A stretch of DNA of 64,000 bases from Pelobates cultripes (lineage: Eukaryota; Chordata; Amphibia; Anura; Pelobatidae), in assembly GCA_933207985.1 (NCBI GenBank), contig OW240917.1:121660149-121724148 (forward strand), in the 5' to 3' direction. The notes under the pieces are model-generated. The model was not told the DNA's origin. It searched no databases and was given only the letters and a program-made list of their open reading frames with translations. Position numbers and translations under genes: made by a program. How positions within the stretch are numbered: position 1 is the stretch's first letter; the number at the start of each line of letters is the position of its first letter. Below are positions 49,438 through 61,044 of this stretch, piece after piece.

Positions 49438-50384
49438 TTAAAGTGGCAATGTCATGGCCACATCCATTTTTTTAAACCCCCTCCCGACTACATTTTATTG
49501 TCCCACTAGCCACCACCAAATGCTCTTTGGTCCCTCATTTTACCATTTATTTTTTTCTAACGCCTTTTTTATTTTTTTGCCCGGTCCAGGGTCCTAGGCT
49601 CCGCCATTTTAAAGTGGTATGTCCCTGTGGCACACGTCATCTGCCCACACTAGATAGCACAGTTGAATACTTCGCTCTTGTCCAAAAATTTGTAGGCTAA
49701 GTTTATTACAAGGAGGGAGCTACGGCTTGTGGCTCACTCCTTGTAATATGTAAAAATAGAAGCGTCAGGGAGCTGTGCTGCTCCCCACTACTTCCTTAAT
49801 CCCCCCCACTTTGTGGGAGTAAATATGACCCCATCATAAGGGAGACTAAAATCTCCCTCTATCCCCTACTTGCTAATGCCACTATGCCCCCAGTTTAGTT
49901 TAATAGCCCTTACCTGCTGTGCAAGGGTTGGAGTATATCCCCCCCCCTTCCCGTTCATTATTTAAATAGGTGACCCACTGTGGGAATTAGGGGGTTATCT
50001 ACTAACTGGCTACAAGATGCAGTCGTGCCAAGAAGCGGATCAAAACCGAATTCTCCGAATGAAATTCCGAACCGAACAAATTCACCAAATTTCATGCGAA
50101 CATGAATGGACAAACTGTGGGCATTCGGTTCACACAAAATTTGTTGAATTCGCCGGAGCACTGTTTATATGACAGGACATTCTGGAATAGTAAAAGGAGG
50201 AATTGCGAGAACACAGAGGAGGGTGAGTATTGTGGGAAAATTTAATTGACCACAGGAAATGGATCAGAGGAGGTCAAGCGTAGAAAAAATATATAAGACA
50301 AAGTAGTCCCTACAGATTCTGAGAGAGGAAGAGAGGAGGAAACGATAGTAGAAGGGTAAATTCGGCATGACAGTGCTACTTTAA
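49438..50384. mobile_element. TTAA element of 947 bp, non-autonomous
   Basis: The left end TTAAAGTGGCAATGTCATGG and the right end (other strand) TTAAAGTAGCACTGTCATGC form an inverted repeat of about 20 bp. TTAA bounds both sides, and the right-hand TTAA (50381-50384) is shared with the next element. The interior contains C/T-rich sequence and no transposase. Confidence 0.75.
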
Positions 50385-50460
50385 CCCCTTAAGGACACAT
50401 GACATGTGTGACATGTCATGATTCCCTTTTATTCCAGAAGTTTGGTCCTTAAGGGGTTAA
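50381..50460. mobile_element. 80-bp TTAACCCC palindromic MITE
   Basis: A complete copy, in the opposite orientation to 25498-25575: TTAACCCCTTAAGGACACAT to GGTCCTTAAGGGGTTAA. Its two TTAA boundaries coincide with the end of the element on its left and the start of the one on its right. Confidence 0.85.
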
Positions 50461-50634
50461 AGGGCTACTCCACCCCTCTCCCCCCACCCTTTTTTTAATT
50501 GACTCTCACCTACATTTTGCAATAAGACATAAAACCGCGGGCCTTGCGCAGTTCAATCAACTAGACTGCTTCACCCGATCAGAGGCATTGTGGGTAGACA
50601 GGAGAGTGAAAGGACAATAATAATTATATATATA

Positions 50635-52245
50635 CAGTTGCAAGAAAAAGTATGTGAACCCTTTGGAATGATATGGATTTCTGCACAAATTGGTCATAAA
50701 ATGTGATCTGATCATCATCTAAGTCACAACAATAGACAATCACAGTCTGCTTAAACTAATAACACACAAATAATGAAATGTTGCCATGTTTTTATTGAAC
50801 ACACCATGTAAACATTCACAGTGCAGGTGGAAAAAGTATGTGAACCCCTAGACTAATGACATCTCCAAGAGCTAATTGGAGTGAGATGTCAGCCAACTGG
50901 AGTCCAATCAATGAGATGAGATTGGAGGTGTTGGTTACAGCTGCTCTGCCCTATAAAAAACACACACCAGTTCTGGGTTTGCTTTTCACAAGAAGCATTG
51001 CCTGATGTGAATGATGCCTCGCACAAAAGAGCTCTCAGAAGAACTACGATTAAGAATTGTTGACTTGCATAAAGCTGGAAAGGGTTATAAAAGTATCTCC
51101 AAAAGCCTTGCTGTTCATCAGTCCACGGTAAGACAAATTGTCTATAAATGGAGAAAGTTCAGCACTGCTGCTACTCTCCCTAGGAGTGGCTGTCCTGTAA
51201 AGATGACTGCAAGAGCACAGTGCAGACTGCTCATTGAGGTGAAGAAGAACCCTAGAGTGTCAGCTAAAGACTTACAAAAGTCACTGGCAAATGCTAACAT
51301 CCCTGTTAGCGAATCTACAATACATAAAACACTAAACAAGAATGGATTTCATGGGAGGATACCACAGAGGAAGCCACTGCTGTCCAAACAAAACATTGCT
51401 GCACGTTTACAGTTTGCACAAGAGCACCTGGATGTTCCACAGCAGTACTGGCAAAATATTCTGTGGACAGATGAAACCAAAGTTGAGTTGTTTGGAAGAA
51501 ACACACAACACTATGTGTGGCGAAAAAAAGGCACAGCACACCAACATCAAAACCTCATCCCAACTGTGAAGTGTGGTGGTAGAGGCATCATGGTTTGGGG
51601 CTGCATTGCTGCGTCAGGGCCTGGATGGATTGCTATCATCAAAGTTCCCAAGTTTATTAAGACATTTTGCAGGAGAACTTAAGGCCATCTGTCTACCAGC
51701 TGAAGCTCAACAGAAGATGGGTGTTGCAACAGGACAATGACCCAAAGCGTAGAAGTAAATCTACAAAAGAATGGCTTAAACAGAAGAAAATACGCCTTCT
51801 GAAGTGGCCCAGTCAGAGTCCTGACCTCAACCCGATTGAGATGCTGTGGCATGACCTCAAGAAAGCGATTCACACCAGACACCCCAAGAATATTGCTGAA
51901 CTGAAACAGTTCTGTAAAGAGGAATGGTCAAGAATTACTCCTGACCGTTGTGCACGTCTGATCTGCAACTACAGGAAACTTTTGGTTAAAGTTATTGCTG
52001 CCAAAGGAGGTTCAACCAGTTATTAAATCCAAGGGTTCGCAAACTTTTTCCACCTGCACTGTGAATGTTTACATGGTGTGTTCAATAAAAACATGGCAAC
52101 ATTTCATTCTTTGTGTGTTATTAGTTTAAGCAGACTGTGACTGTCTATTGTTGTGACTTAGATGATGATCAGATCACATTTTATGACCAATTTGTGCAGA
52201 AATCCATATCATTCCAAAGGGTTCACATACTTTTTCTTGCAACTG
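50635..52245 (+). mobile_element. Tc1 element (DD34E), full length, one frameshift
   Basis: TA-flanked. The ends start CAGTTGCAAGAAAAAGTATG and are inverted repeats of about 220 bp, with inner repeats (AAAAAGTATGTGAACCC near 50831 and its partner near 52030). This is the long IR/DR form of Tc1 elements. The transposase gene fills the middle. Confidence 0.9.
51011..52026 (+). pseudogene. Tc1 transposase, single frameshift near 51655
   Basis: Start [20 protein letters not shown], followed by the paired-like helix-turn-helix domain ([20 protein letters not shown]) and GRPVKMT-like linker ([12 protein letters not shown]). Catalytic residues are D in LWTDETKVELF (about 51470), D in LQQDNDPK (about 51737) and E in [11 protein letters not shown] (about 51836), with 34 residues between the last two. 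The reading shifts frame near 51655, after IIKVPKFI, and resumes as [13 protein letters not shown]. The element otherwise encodes the whole protein, so only a short indel separates it from an open gene; it is a pseudogene as it stands. Confidence 0.85.
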
Positions 52246-52263
52246 TATATATATACATATATA

Positions 52264-53877
52264 CAGTCAGGTCCATAAATATTGGGACATCGACACAATT
52301 CTAATCTTTTTGGCTCTATACACCAACACAATGGGATTGAAATGAAACAAACAAGATGTGCTTTAACTGCAGACTTTCAGCTTTAATTTGAGGGTATTTA
52401 CATCCAAATCAGGTGAACAGTGTAGGAATTACAACAGTTTGTATATGTGCCTCCCACTTTTTAAGGGACCAAAAGTAATGGGACAGATTAACTGTCATAA
52501 ATCAAACTTTCACTTTTTAATACTTGGTTGCAAATCCTTTGCAGTCAATTACAGCCTGAAGTCTGTAATGTATAGACATCACCAGATGCTGGGTTTCATC
52601 CCTGGTGATGCTTTGCCAGGCCTCTACTGCAACTGTCTTCAGTTCCTGCTTGTTCTTGGGGAATTTTCCCTTCAGTGTTGTCTTCATCAAGTGAAATGCA
52701 TGCTCAATCGGATTCAGGTCAGGTGATTGACTTGGCCATTGCATAACATTCCACTTCTTTCCCTTAAAAAACTCTTTGGTTTCTTTTGCAGTATGCTTCG
52801 GGTCATTGTCCATCTGCGCCTGTGAAGCGCCTTCCAATGAGTTCTGAAGCATTTGGCTGAATATGAGCAGATAATATTGCCCGAAACACTTCAGAATTCA
52901 TCCTGCTGCTTTTGTCAGCACTCACATCCTCAATAAATACAAGAGAACCAGTTCCATTGGCAGCCATACGTGCTCACGTCATGACACTACCACCGCCATG
53001 CTTCACTTATGAGGTGGTATGCTTTGGATTATGAGCAGTTCCTTTCCTTCTGATCTTGGTCTCATCTGTCCATAGGATGTTGTTCCAGAACTGTGAAGGC
53101 TTTTTTAAATGTTGTTTGGCAAACTCTAATCTGGCCTTCCTGTTTTTGAGGCTCACCAGTGGTTTACATCTTGTGGTGAACCCTCTGTATTCACTCCGGT
53201 GAAGTCTTCTCTTGATCGTTGACTTTGACACACATACACCTACCTCCTGGAGAGTGTTCTTGATCTGGCCAACTGTTGTGAAGGGTGTTTTCTTCACCAG
53301 GGAAAGAATTCTTCGGTCATCCACCACAGTTGTATTCCGTGGTCTTCCGGGTCTTTTGGTGTTGTTGAGCTCACTGGTGCGTTCTTTCTTTTTAAGAATG
53401 TTCCAAACAGTTGATTTGGCCACACCTAATGTTTTTGCTATCTCTCTGATGGGTTTGTTTTGTTTTTTCAGCCTAATGATGGCTTGCTTCACTGATAGTG
53501 ACAGCTCTTTGGATCTCATATTGAGAGTTGACAGCAACAGATTCCAAATGCAAATAGCACACTTGAAATGAACTCTGGACCTTTTATCTGCTCCTTGTAA
53601 ATGGGATAATGAGGGAATAACACACACCTGGCCATAGAACAGCTGAGCAGCCACTTGTCCCATTACTTTTGGTCCCTTGAAAAGTGGGAGGCACATATAC
53701 AAACTGTTGAAATTCCTACACCGTTCACCTGATTTGGATGTAAATACCCTCAAATTAAAGCTGAAAGTCTGCAGTTAAAGCACATCTTGTTCATTTCATT
53801 TCAAATCCATTGTGGAGGTGTATAGAGACAAAAAGCTTATAATTGTGTTGATGTCTCAATATTTATGGACCTGACTG
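52264..53877 (-). mobile_element. Tc1 element (DD34E), minus strand, internally deleted
   Basis: TA-flanked; both ends start CAGTCAGGTCCATAAATATT and continue GGGACAT or GAGACAT (long inverted repeats of about 180 bp). The transposase is on the minus strand and has lost part of its centre. Its left end lies only 18 bp from the right end of the previous Tc1. Confidence 0.88.
52517..53519 (-). pseudogene. Tc1 transposase with internal deletion
   Basis: Start chosen at ATG 53519 (MRSKELSLSVKQAIIRLKKQ); longer upstream codons belong to the terminal repeat. The DNA-binding domain (PIREIAKTLGVAKSTVWNIL), GRPRNTT linker and first catalytic D (LWTDETKI) are intact. After IRRKGTAHNPKHTTS the frame stops near 53007 and the sequence resumes in another frame at 52852-52517, with D in MDNDPKHT and E in [13 protein letters not shown]34E spacing. 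The segment between the first and second Asp is shortened and shifted, so the copy is dead. Confidence 0.82.
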
Positions 53878-53915
53878 TATGTGTATACATATGTGTGTGT
53901 GTATATATGTATGTA

Positions 53916-53924
<9 letters not shown>

Positions 53925-53957
<33 letters not shown>
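53925..53957. repeat. (TA)n microsatellite
   Basis: A run of TA units inside the MITE interrupted by Tc1 elements; a TGTG-rich simple sequence (53880-53925) precedes it. Confidence 0.9.
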
Positions 53958-53960
<3 letters not shown>

Positions 53961-54056
53961 CACTGATGTTTCAGGGAGGAGAGGTCAAATGAAAGCTGCA
54001 AGGGAGGGAGATGTATACAAGTAGAAGTGGTCATGGTGATTGGAGTAGCCCTTTAA

Positions 54057-55291
54057 GTGGAGCAATGTCTGTAATCTCTGGTATTGGAAGTGTACGGAGG
54101 CACACTGAAGTAATTCAAATGACTTTATAGACACCAGGACTGTGTTATTATATCTAATAAATGCATTATATGACACTGCCTTTATTGCATTACATAATAC
54201 TGTCAGAATCACTGCTCCTCTGTTTTTATAAATTTCTTACCGGTTTACATAATAAAGATACTTTTAAACCCCTTTTTAGATTCTTTGTGTTTGTTACTAA
54301 AGCCTTTTTGGCACTTTAGCTGTTTTGCACATGTACATACTACTTTTTGTGTCTTTTAACAACATATAGAACTTTAATCAGATACCCCATACTTAACACA
54401 ACTTATTTAAAAATAATTTGAAAAAAAAAAGTACATAGCTTTGCTAAAAATAAAGCTCTATACAAATAGTAGTGCTACCACAAAAGAATAGCTGCATGAG
54501 GAGATATAATAGCATCTTGATATTTTTCATTTAACCATTTCATCACTAATACAGCAAAAAATACCTATTTATTTTTGTGTTTTTCTGAAGCGTGTTTCAT
54601 TTCCTAAGGATTAGTTCGGATAATGTACATCTAGCTAGTATAAAGAACCTAAATTTGTATTCTGCTACCGCGACCGAGTACAGCAACTTAGACCAGGTTT
54701 TAGAAAAGTTAGGGTCAAATGACAGCCATACAATCTTCAGTTTTCAAATTTTCACCAATTGATTTACTGAGATCAGATCACATTTGTGACAATATATAAG
54801 GCCTCAACTGTTCTTTACCCCCATCATGGCATACCATTTACAAAAGAAGACATCACTGGCTATTTAAAATGGCTCTGTCATCTCAAACTTACCGTCCTCT
54901 TCCAGAATCTGTTCTTTTCATAATTTCTGACCAATTTCGCTTTAAAACTTTTTTTTATTTTTTACAAGAGGTCAAGGCAATGGGGCTTGCATTGACTGTA
55001 TTGTGTTACACATTGTTTGCTTAAAATAAAGCAGTCTCAGATGTTGTATTTTATCTGGTTCCAGCTGAGGTTACCAAAATGCTTTGTTGGTAATATATTA
55101 TAAATCAATATTGCATTATGTATCTTTGACCTATATGTATCTGTTTCAAAACAATACATACATTTTTTCTGAAAGTAATTAAAAGTTACTTAAATAATAA
55201 TAAAAAGAAAAAAAAAGACACAAATTAACGTATCCATCTTGATTAGAGGGACCACCACCCATGGTACAACTGATGTATGGATTTCACTTAC
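54057..55291. other. TET2 intron 5, gene-free
   Basis: AT-rich intron sequence between the MITE and the 94-bp exon. Nothing coding or repetitive was recognised, apart from a poly(A)-like AAAAAGAAAAAAAA at 55202. Confidence 0.5.
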
Positions 55292-55385
55292 CCATTTTGC
55301 AATAGGGCATCCCTGAGCACTCTTGCCTTCTTTTCCTGTATACACCACTTTCTCAATTCTGATAGCTTTACCCTTCTCACCAAAC
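55292..55385 (-). CDS. tet2: TET2 exon (human exon 5), 94 bp
   Basis: The acceptor is ATCTTTCAG| and the donor AAATGG|GTAAGT. It encodes (R)[20 protein letters not shown] then [11 protein letters not shown], part of the Cys-rich domain, including a Cys expected to take part in zinc binding. The length of 94 bp equals the human exon. It is separated from the previous exon by a 7.1-kb intron containing the retroposed insert at 59032-60188. Confidence 0.93.
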
Positions 55386-57839
55386 CTGAAAGATAAACAT
55401 GGTTTTGCACAAGTTGAGTGACCTATAGTTTAACCCTTTCAGTTATGGATATCTGCCAACATTCAGAGTACATTAAAATGCATCTAATGTCTCCACCACC
55501 AGACATGGCAGCGGGTGGGGGCAAATATAAAACTGCTGGTAACGGAAACTCCTGCCCTACGCAGGGTTATGCAGGCATCTTACCGGACTAAAACCACTGA
55601 TATACAGAAGAGAACACTAGTACCAGTTCAGACATACTCTCAGTGAGCCTTTCTGGAAAAAAAAGCCAGCAATGACAAGAAATTACTACAGACTCCATCG
55701 GTGAGTCTGAAGAACATACTGCTAGTCTTTGCAACTGTAATAATTTTTCCACTCTTCTACTGCAAATAATGTAGTGATGTTTTTAAAGCTAGATTTAAAA
55801 AAAGAAAAAGTTAACAGAACATACAGAGCATGTTTTATGAAAACCAACGGAGTAGCCATTCATACATGCAGTCAGGATAACGGCATAATAGGAAATGTGA
55901 GCCATAAATATCTGCAGTCAAATGGTTAGTCATTACCACGAACCATATTTTCCCAGATGTTTCTGAACTATATTTCAATGATGATTAGTCAGCATTCAGA
56001 AGGAAAAGGATGAAACATAGTAAAAGACCAGACATACAATAGGACATAAAATAGTTTAGGCACACCCCCAGTGGGTGCCAAACATATTCTTTACCTGGTT
56101 TACATTACCCCTTGACCCATGTTGGCATCAAAACCACAACAAGAGCTACTAATAAAGGAGTTCCATGTTCTGTATATTTTTTTGTTGATTTTTTAACATT
56201 TTATACAAGAGTATTGTGAAAACTATAATTAAAAAAGAAAGTAGCTACATACCAACAGGGCTGTTCACTAAAGTCTGTATGACCATGTATCACACAGGGT
56301 AAAACCATCCAGCTATGTATAGGGCCTCTTGGACTGCAAAATCCAGACATTGGTCATCTTGTCTAACCCTGTCTGGAATAAGCCTGAAACAGGTCTGGAT
56401 TTTAGCTGGACAGAAACAGAACACCGCCAGACAGCTGAAATCCAGACTGAATACTTCAAAGCCGGACTCAGATTTTTAAAAAATCCAAACAATAGTTAAA
56501 AACTCATGGCGCTGTGAGGCTAGCCAGCCACCAAATTAAAAAAATAATAAACCCCTATCGGGAGCCAAGAAAAACCTTATAGGGAGGTTTAAAAACTCCC
56601 TATGCCCCCAGCTGCCATGCAACATGGTGGCAGTTCTAAAAAATATTTAAAACTAATAGCAATGGATACCCAGTGGCCAAGCCACTAAAAAGGCACCCGC
56701 AAAATAAGTGTGTGTGTGTGGCAACAACATAATCCCCCCATATGTAATTTTTTCCACCAGAATGAATAATGTCTTCAAAATAAAAATTAGGAGAACACAT
56801 GCTCTCTGTTAAAATAGCACTTTATTCATCACATAATTAAAAACACTTACAGAATTCCAGACAAAGTGAAGCATATCAGGAGTATTACTTCTTAAAATCA
56901 TTCCTGTGACAGCAATTGCTGCTTTAAGTTATCTCATCAGGAGCCCAGATGAGTCCCAGTTCCTCCTCTGTCGCCTGTACACTGATAGATTACAATTACC
57001 AGAAGAAATCACAGCGTGTGTTGAAGCAGCCAGCCACCTAAGACAGGCATGCCTCTGATGATATGGATTGTATTAGCAAAATATGTTGGGCTTTGTTCCT
57101 TGTTTTACAGTTTACGGCATGCATCCTGTCTTGGTCAGCTGGCTCCTGCAACACACACTGCCTTTTTTTTCTGGTGAACATATTGTGCCATTGTACAAAG
57201 GGCAGAGTAGAAGTCGGCACTAATCTGGGCTCTTGAGGAGATAACCTGAAGAGATGATTGTGGTCATAAAAATGATTTTAATAAGTTATGCTTTACTTTG
57301 TCAGTAATTTTGTGCTTTTAATTGTGTGTCAAATAAAATGCTATTTTAAAAGAGCTAATTTAGTTTGCAAACTTCATTCACTCTGGTGGAAAAATGTACA
57401 CATCGGAATTTTCACATAGAGACTTTTGGACTTTTAGTCTATTTTCAGGCATTTATTTAATGACTTACCATATAATAATAATTATAATAATATATAAGAC
57501 TCTAATCTTTTGTTTGAAGTAAATTGTGAGGTTAGTGCCTGCTAAATTATTCTATATATTACTTTGGTCTAGGGTTTATGGAGCTTGAAGAGTTCCTTTA
57601 ACTGTCTATTTTTAACGTAAAATGCCCTTTCTATACATTATGAACACATTTTTACATAAAAATTCATAGCCACGCACACAGTTACTTATATAGGATTACA
57701 AACCCCTATATAGGATTACAAACCCCAGACATATATTGCGTAAAGAAAATAACAAATGCTATATGAAAAAACTACTTTAAAGTAACAAGCTAGTAAAAAA
57801 CATTATTATGATGACAATTTGCCCCTTGATAACGGCTTC
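55386..57839. other. TET2 intron 4, first part
   Basis: No gene. The segment 56730-57370 contains CTGGTGGAAAAA/TTTTTCCACCAG-type ends (TTTTTTCCACCAGAATGAAT at 56749 against ATTCACTCTGGTGGAAAAAT near 57378) and may be an old inverted-repeat element. A 20-bp unit, TATATAGGATTACAAACCCC, is doubled at 57687-57726. Confidence 0.4.
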
Positions 57840-57975
57840 CTTTTGAAACATAGAATGTGATGGCAGATAAGAACCATTCGGCCCATCTAGTCTGCCCAAT
57901 TTTCTAAATACTTTCATTAGTCCCTAGTCTTATCTTATAGTTAGGATAGCCTTATGCCTATCCCACGCATGCGTA
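57840..57975 (-). repeat. Fragment of a LINE 3' region
   Basis: The segment AAGAACCATTCGGCCCATCT then AGTCTGCCCAATTTT, CTTATAGTTAGGATAGCCTT is a stretch I recognise as a high-copy amphibian repeat of the CR1/L2-like kind. It is short and ends before any coding part; orientation inferred from the usual form. Confidence 0.5.
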
Positions 57976-59017
57976 AACTCCTTTACTGTGTTACTTTTTG
58001 CTTTGAATACTCAGAAGGTGAAATTTTTGGTAAAGTAAAACGTTTTAAAAAATATTGACATCTGTCACACAGAACGATTGTATTGATAATGTGGAGCAAA
58101 GCAACAGTTTCAAGTTAAAGCTCCCCGACAAAGTAACTTTGCTAGTTTCTAAATGCCATAAGCGTACAGCGTTACAAATTAACACATAATTGAATTAGCA
58201 TCACAGTAATCTGGTCTCAGCAAAAACTGTATACATGGTGAGGCTAGTAGACCTGGAATTTGCCAACCACTTAAACCTAAGACTGATGACAAAAAAAAAC
58301 AAAAACATTTTTAAAGCAGAGCAATGGAAAAATGTAATATAATCCACCAAGTTATCGTAGACATTATTTTTCTGCATCTATATGGGTTTGAGTTTCCAAA
58401 AATTCAGAGGATTCCTTCAAGCCTCAATGTCTGTTGCCAACTGTTAAACATGTTGGGGGTCTGTAATGGTATGGGAAGCCATGTTATGGGAATCATTAAA
58501 TCCTACAATTATTCTGCATGGTCTTATAACTGCTGCCGAACGGCCATTTTACAGGAAAACCAGGTTCTTCATGAGGTACCCATGTTCCATACACATTACT
58601 ATGCTAAAATTCAAAAGGAATATCATGTTCTCCGGAAGACAAAAACCTATGAAATCATTAAATCTAAACATTGACATCAGTGCTAGGCCCAAAGTACTAG
58701 TGGCACTATGCAAAGCAAATTTCCATTCATGTACTGGAGGTTTTTGATTTCAGAGAAGAGTGCAATATTCCAAAATCAGATATTATATGAAAGCAGTCCA
58801 AGAAAGATTGGAGCTGCTATAAAAGGCTAGCATTATTAATTATTAGTTGATTTGCATGTATCTGTAATACTATTAATAAACACTTATATTTTACATTTGT
58901 TGCCATTACCCCTGTCTACCAATGAAAGCATCAATGTTTTTAGTGGGTGGTATACATGCTCACTTCAGCTGCACCCCCCCCGTTTGGGAGGTACTTATTT
59001 GCATCCCATAATGGGTG
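57976..59017. other. TET2 intron 4, middle part
   Basis: Open frames at 58324-58747 have no recognisable features and sit in AT-rich sequence. No repeat ends were found. Confidence 0.4.
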
Positions 59018-59031
59018 AAAAGTCCCATCAC

Positions 59032-60188
59032 TGGGGAGTAGGGCCTGACTCCGATTTTGGGCAGATGTCTTTTTCTGATGCTCAGTTTAAATCAGACATT
59101 TTGAACTGCTTACCTGGCCTCGGCTCTCTCTTGGAGTCAGCTTGTGTGCTCCGCATCGATTGGCCGCCTTGGGGGTACTTCCAGCGGTCAGTAGCAGCCG
59201 TCCGGATGGAGTTCTCTGCTGACTGGTGTGAGGGTTAGCAGGCGCAGAAGGGAGAGGTGCCGTTCTCCCCAACCAGCGTATGTTGATCTTCAGCCACATT
59301 GATGGTCCCCACCCTGGAGGCTCTTTCACATCACCAGTGATGTGTTGCACCGCAAACAGCAACAGTACCCAAATTGGCATCTGTTATGGAGGAGTGATGT
59401 CCGGAGCGCTATCCAGGCTGGACAAATTCCTTGATGATTTTTGGAGGAAGCTGTTCTTCCAGCAGCCTGCCCTACAAAACTCACAGAATCACTCAGCTGA
59501 GGATTCTTTCTCCAGCGGCCTCCAGACCGGTCATGTACTGGGAGAGCACCCAAATTATGCATCGCCAGCACATATGGGGCAAGGAGTTCCGGCCTGCATC
59601 GGAGCTGGGTGCTTCCAAAGCCAACGGAAGTTAAGCGGATTACAGCACTGAGACACCCTATCTCATAAGTGCTGCATCGGCCACTTCTGTGTCCCTAAGC
59701 CTACCAAGCCTTGCTCTTCAGCTCAATTCTATGTTACTGCTTGTCCTTTTCTCCTAAGTTGAAAGTGCTATTTTTCTGCTGACCACACATTATATGTCCC
59801 ATATATCTTGGACATTCGCATTTACCACTAGAGCCATCCGCGGTGGCACATTATTCTCGTATGTGAACCTTGAATAATTTACTTTATTACTATTGTTGTT
59901 TGCTTATCACCATCAGTACATCATTATGTTAAGATACTATTTTGGATTAGTCACATTGCACTGTATTTTATTGCTTTCATTTCTTTTTTTTTTTTATAAA
60001 ATAAGGCCTATAACATCTATACGTCACATATGTCTCTGCATGCTCTTAGTTACTCTTTATTGTCATAGTTAGGCCCTTGACATGTATTGTGAAGCTTGTT
60101 TCTATCTCCAATGCTTGGCTTTACTCCTGCCATAACTGTACACATTTGTATTTAAAATCTGTGTTCAATTAAAAACAGACTGAGAAAA
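59032..60188 (+). mobile_element. Retroposed insert with 14-bp target duplication
   Basis: The sequence AAAAGTCCCATCAC occurs at 59018-59031 and again at 60189-60202, directly after an A-run (GAGAAAAAAAA). The 1157 bp between them is GC-rich in its first half (59100-59650) and AT-rich in its second, like a coding or 5' part followed by a 3'UTR. AATTAAAAACAGACTGAG precedes the tail. Direct repeats plus a 3' A-run are the hallmark of L1-driven target-primed insertion. The body matches no family I can name: a LINE fragment, a composite SINE or a processed pseudogene are all possible. Open frames at 59280-59651 show no motif. Confidence 0.6.
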
Positions 60189-60202
60189 AAAAGTCCCATC
60201 AC

Positions 60203-61044
60203 TTTATGTATGTAAAATAAGCCATTTGCGCTTTCTCTTTGCGTTCTCAGACTGCCTCCAAAGCTCCTACAATAAATCCTTGTGGCTGTTTCTCTCTACT
60301 TTGCGGCTGCTGCTCTCACACTGAGCCTACCCTCCCCACTTGCAGACATTGCTTTCTCTTAGGGTAAATGCAAGCAGTAGAGACGTCTACGGGTTTCCAT
60401 GATAACAGGCATGCAGAACACAGCGTTCTTATGTTTGTGCTGATCTGCACAGCCTGAAGTGACTGGGCAGAGGAGGAAAGTATTGCAATTCAACCTCTAA
60501 ATTTATAGAAATCTAGACATTTGCCAACAATTCTGCTAGCAAACTACATACATGCAATGTGATGTTTTAAGATTAGTGTGGTTACTCATGTCTGAATGCC
60601 CCATCCCCAATGGCTGCCCAGTCGCTATTGCTATATGTTTAGTAGACATGCATGGTAGATGTGGGCAGAGGAAGGTTTTGAACCGTCCTTTAACCCCCAT
60701 CAATTTTATTTTATGTGGCGAATGGCTCACAAGTACCGGCTAGTTGCCACATAAATAACCCTTGCATTGCTAAGGTTATCCAACTACGACTTAATATTGC
60801 TTAAAATTATCATATAATTTATAAATATGTATTTATATATTTATATGTATTATCATATATATTTATATGTATTATTATATAATTTATAAATATGTATTAA
60901 GCTGCATGCATTTTGTCCCCATTCAGTTTAAAATCAATGCTTTGTGATGTCTTTGAATCATATATTTTGTACATTTAAATGCGCAAGCACAGATTATAAC
61001 GCAGACACTAAATACATCAGGACAATTGCAGCAGATTGACAAAA
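60203..61044. other. TET2 intron 4, gene-free
   Basis: No gene or repeat end was recognised. A TA-rich, self-similar tract (TATATTTATATGTATTAT repeated) lies at 60810-60898. Confidence 0.4.

Larger units (their letters stand above)
50457..54056. mobile_element. TTAA MITE split by two Tc1 elements
   Basis: The left end reads TTAAAGGGCTACTCCACC; the right end (on the other strand, from 54056) reads TTAAAGGGCTACTCCAATCA. Sixteen bases match exactly. Subtracting the two Tc1 insertions leaves about 375 bp. The middle is a TA-rich tract (around 50625-50634, 52246-52263 and 53878-53957) into which both Tc1 elements went. Confidence 0.75.

Noticed and set aside
58324..58747. Two overlapping frames of 116 and 93 codons
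   Set aside because: They overlap each other, lie in AT-rich intron sequence of TET2 and have no motif or splice context.
59087..59651. Overlapping frames of 81-128 codons on both strands
   Set aside because: GC-rich part of the retroposed insert; several mutually overlapping frames, none with a recognisable domain. Kept only as part of the insert.
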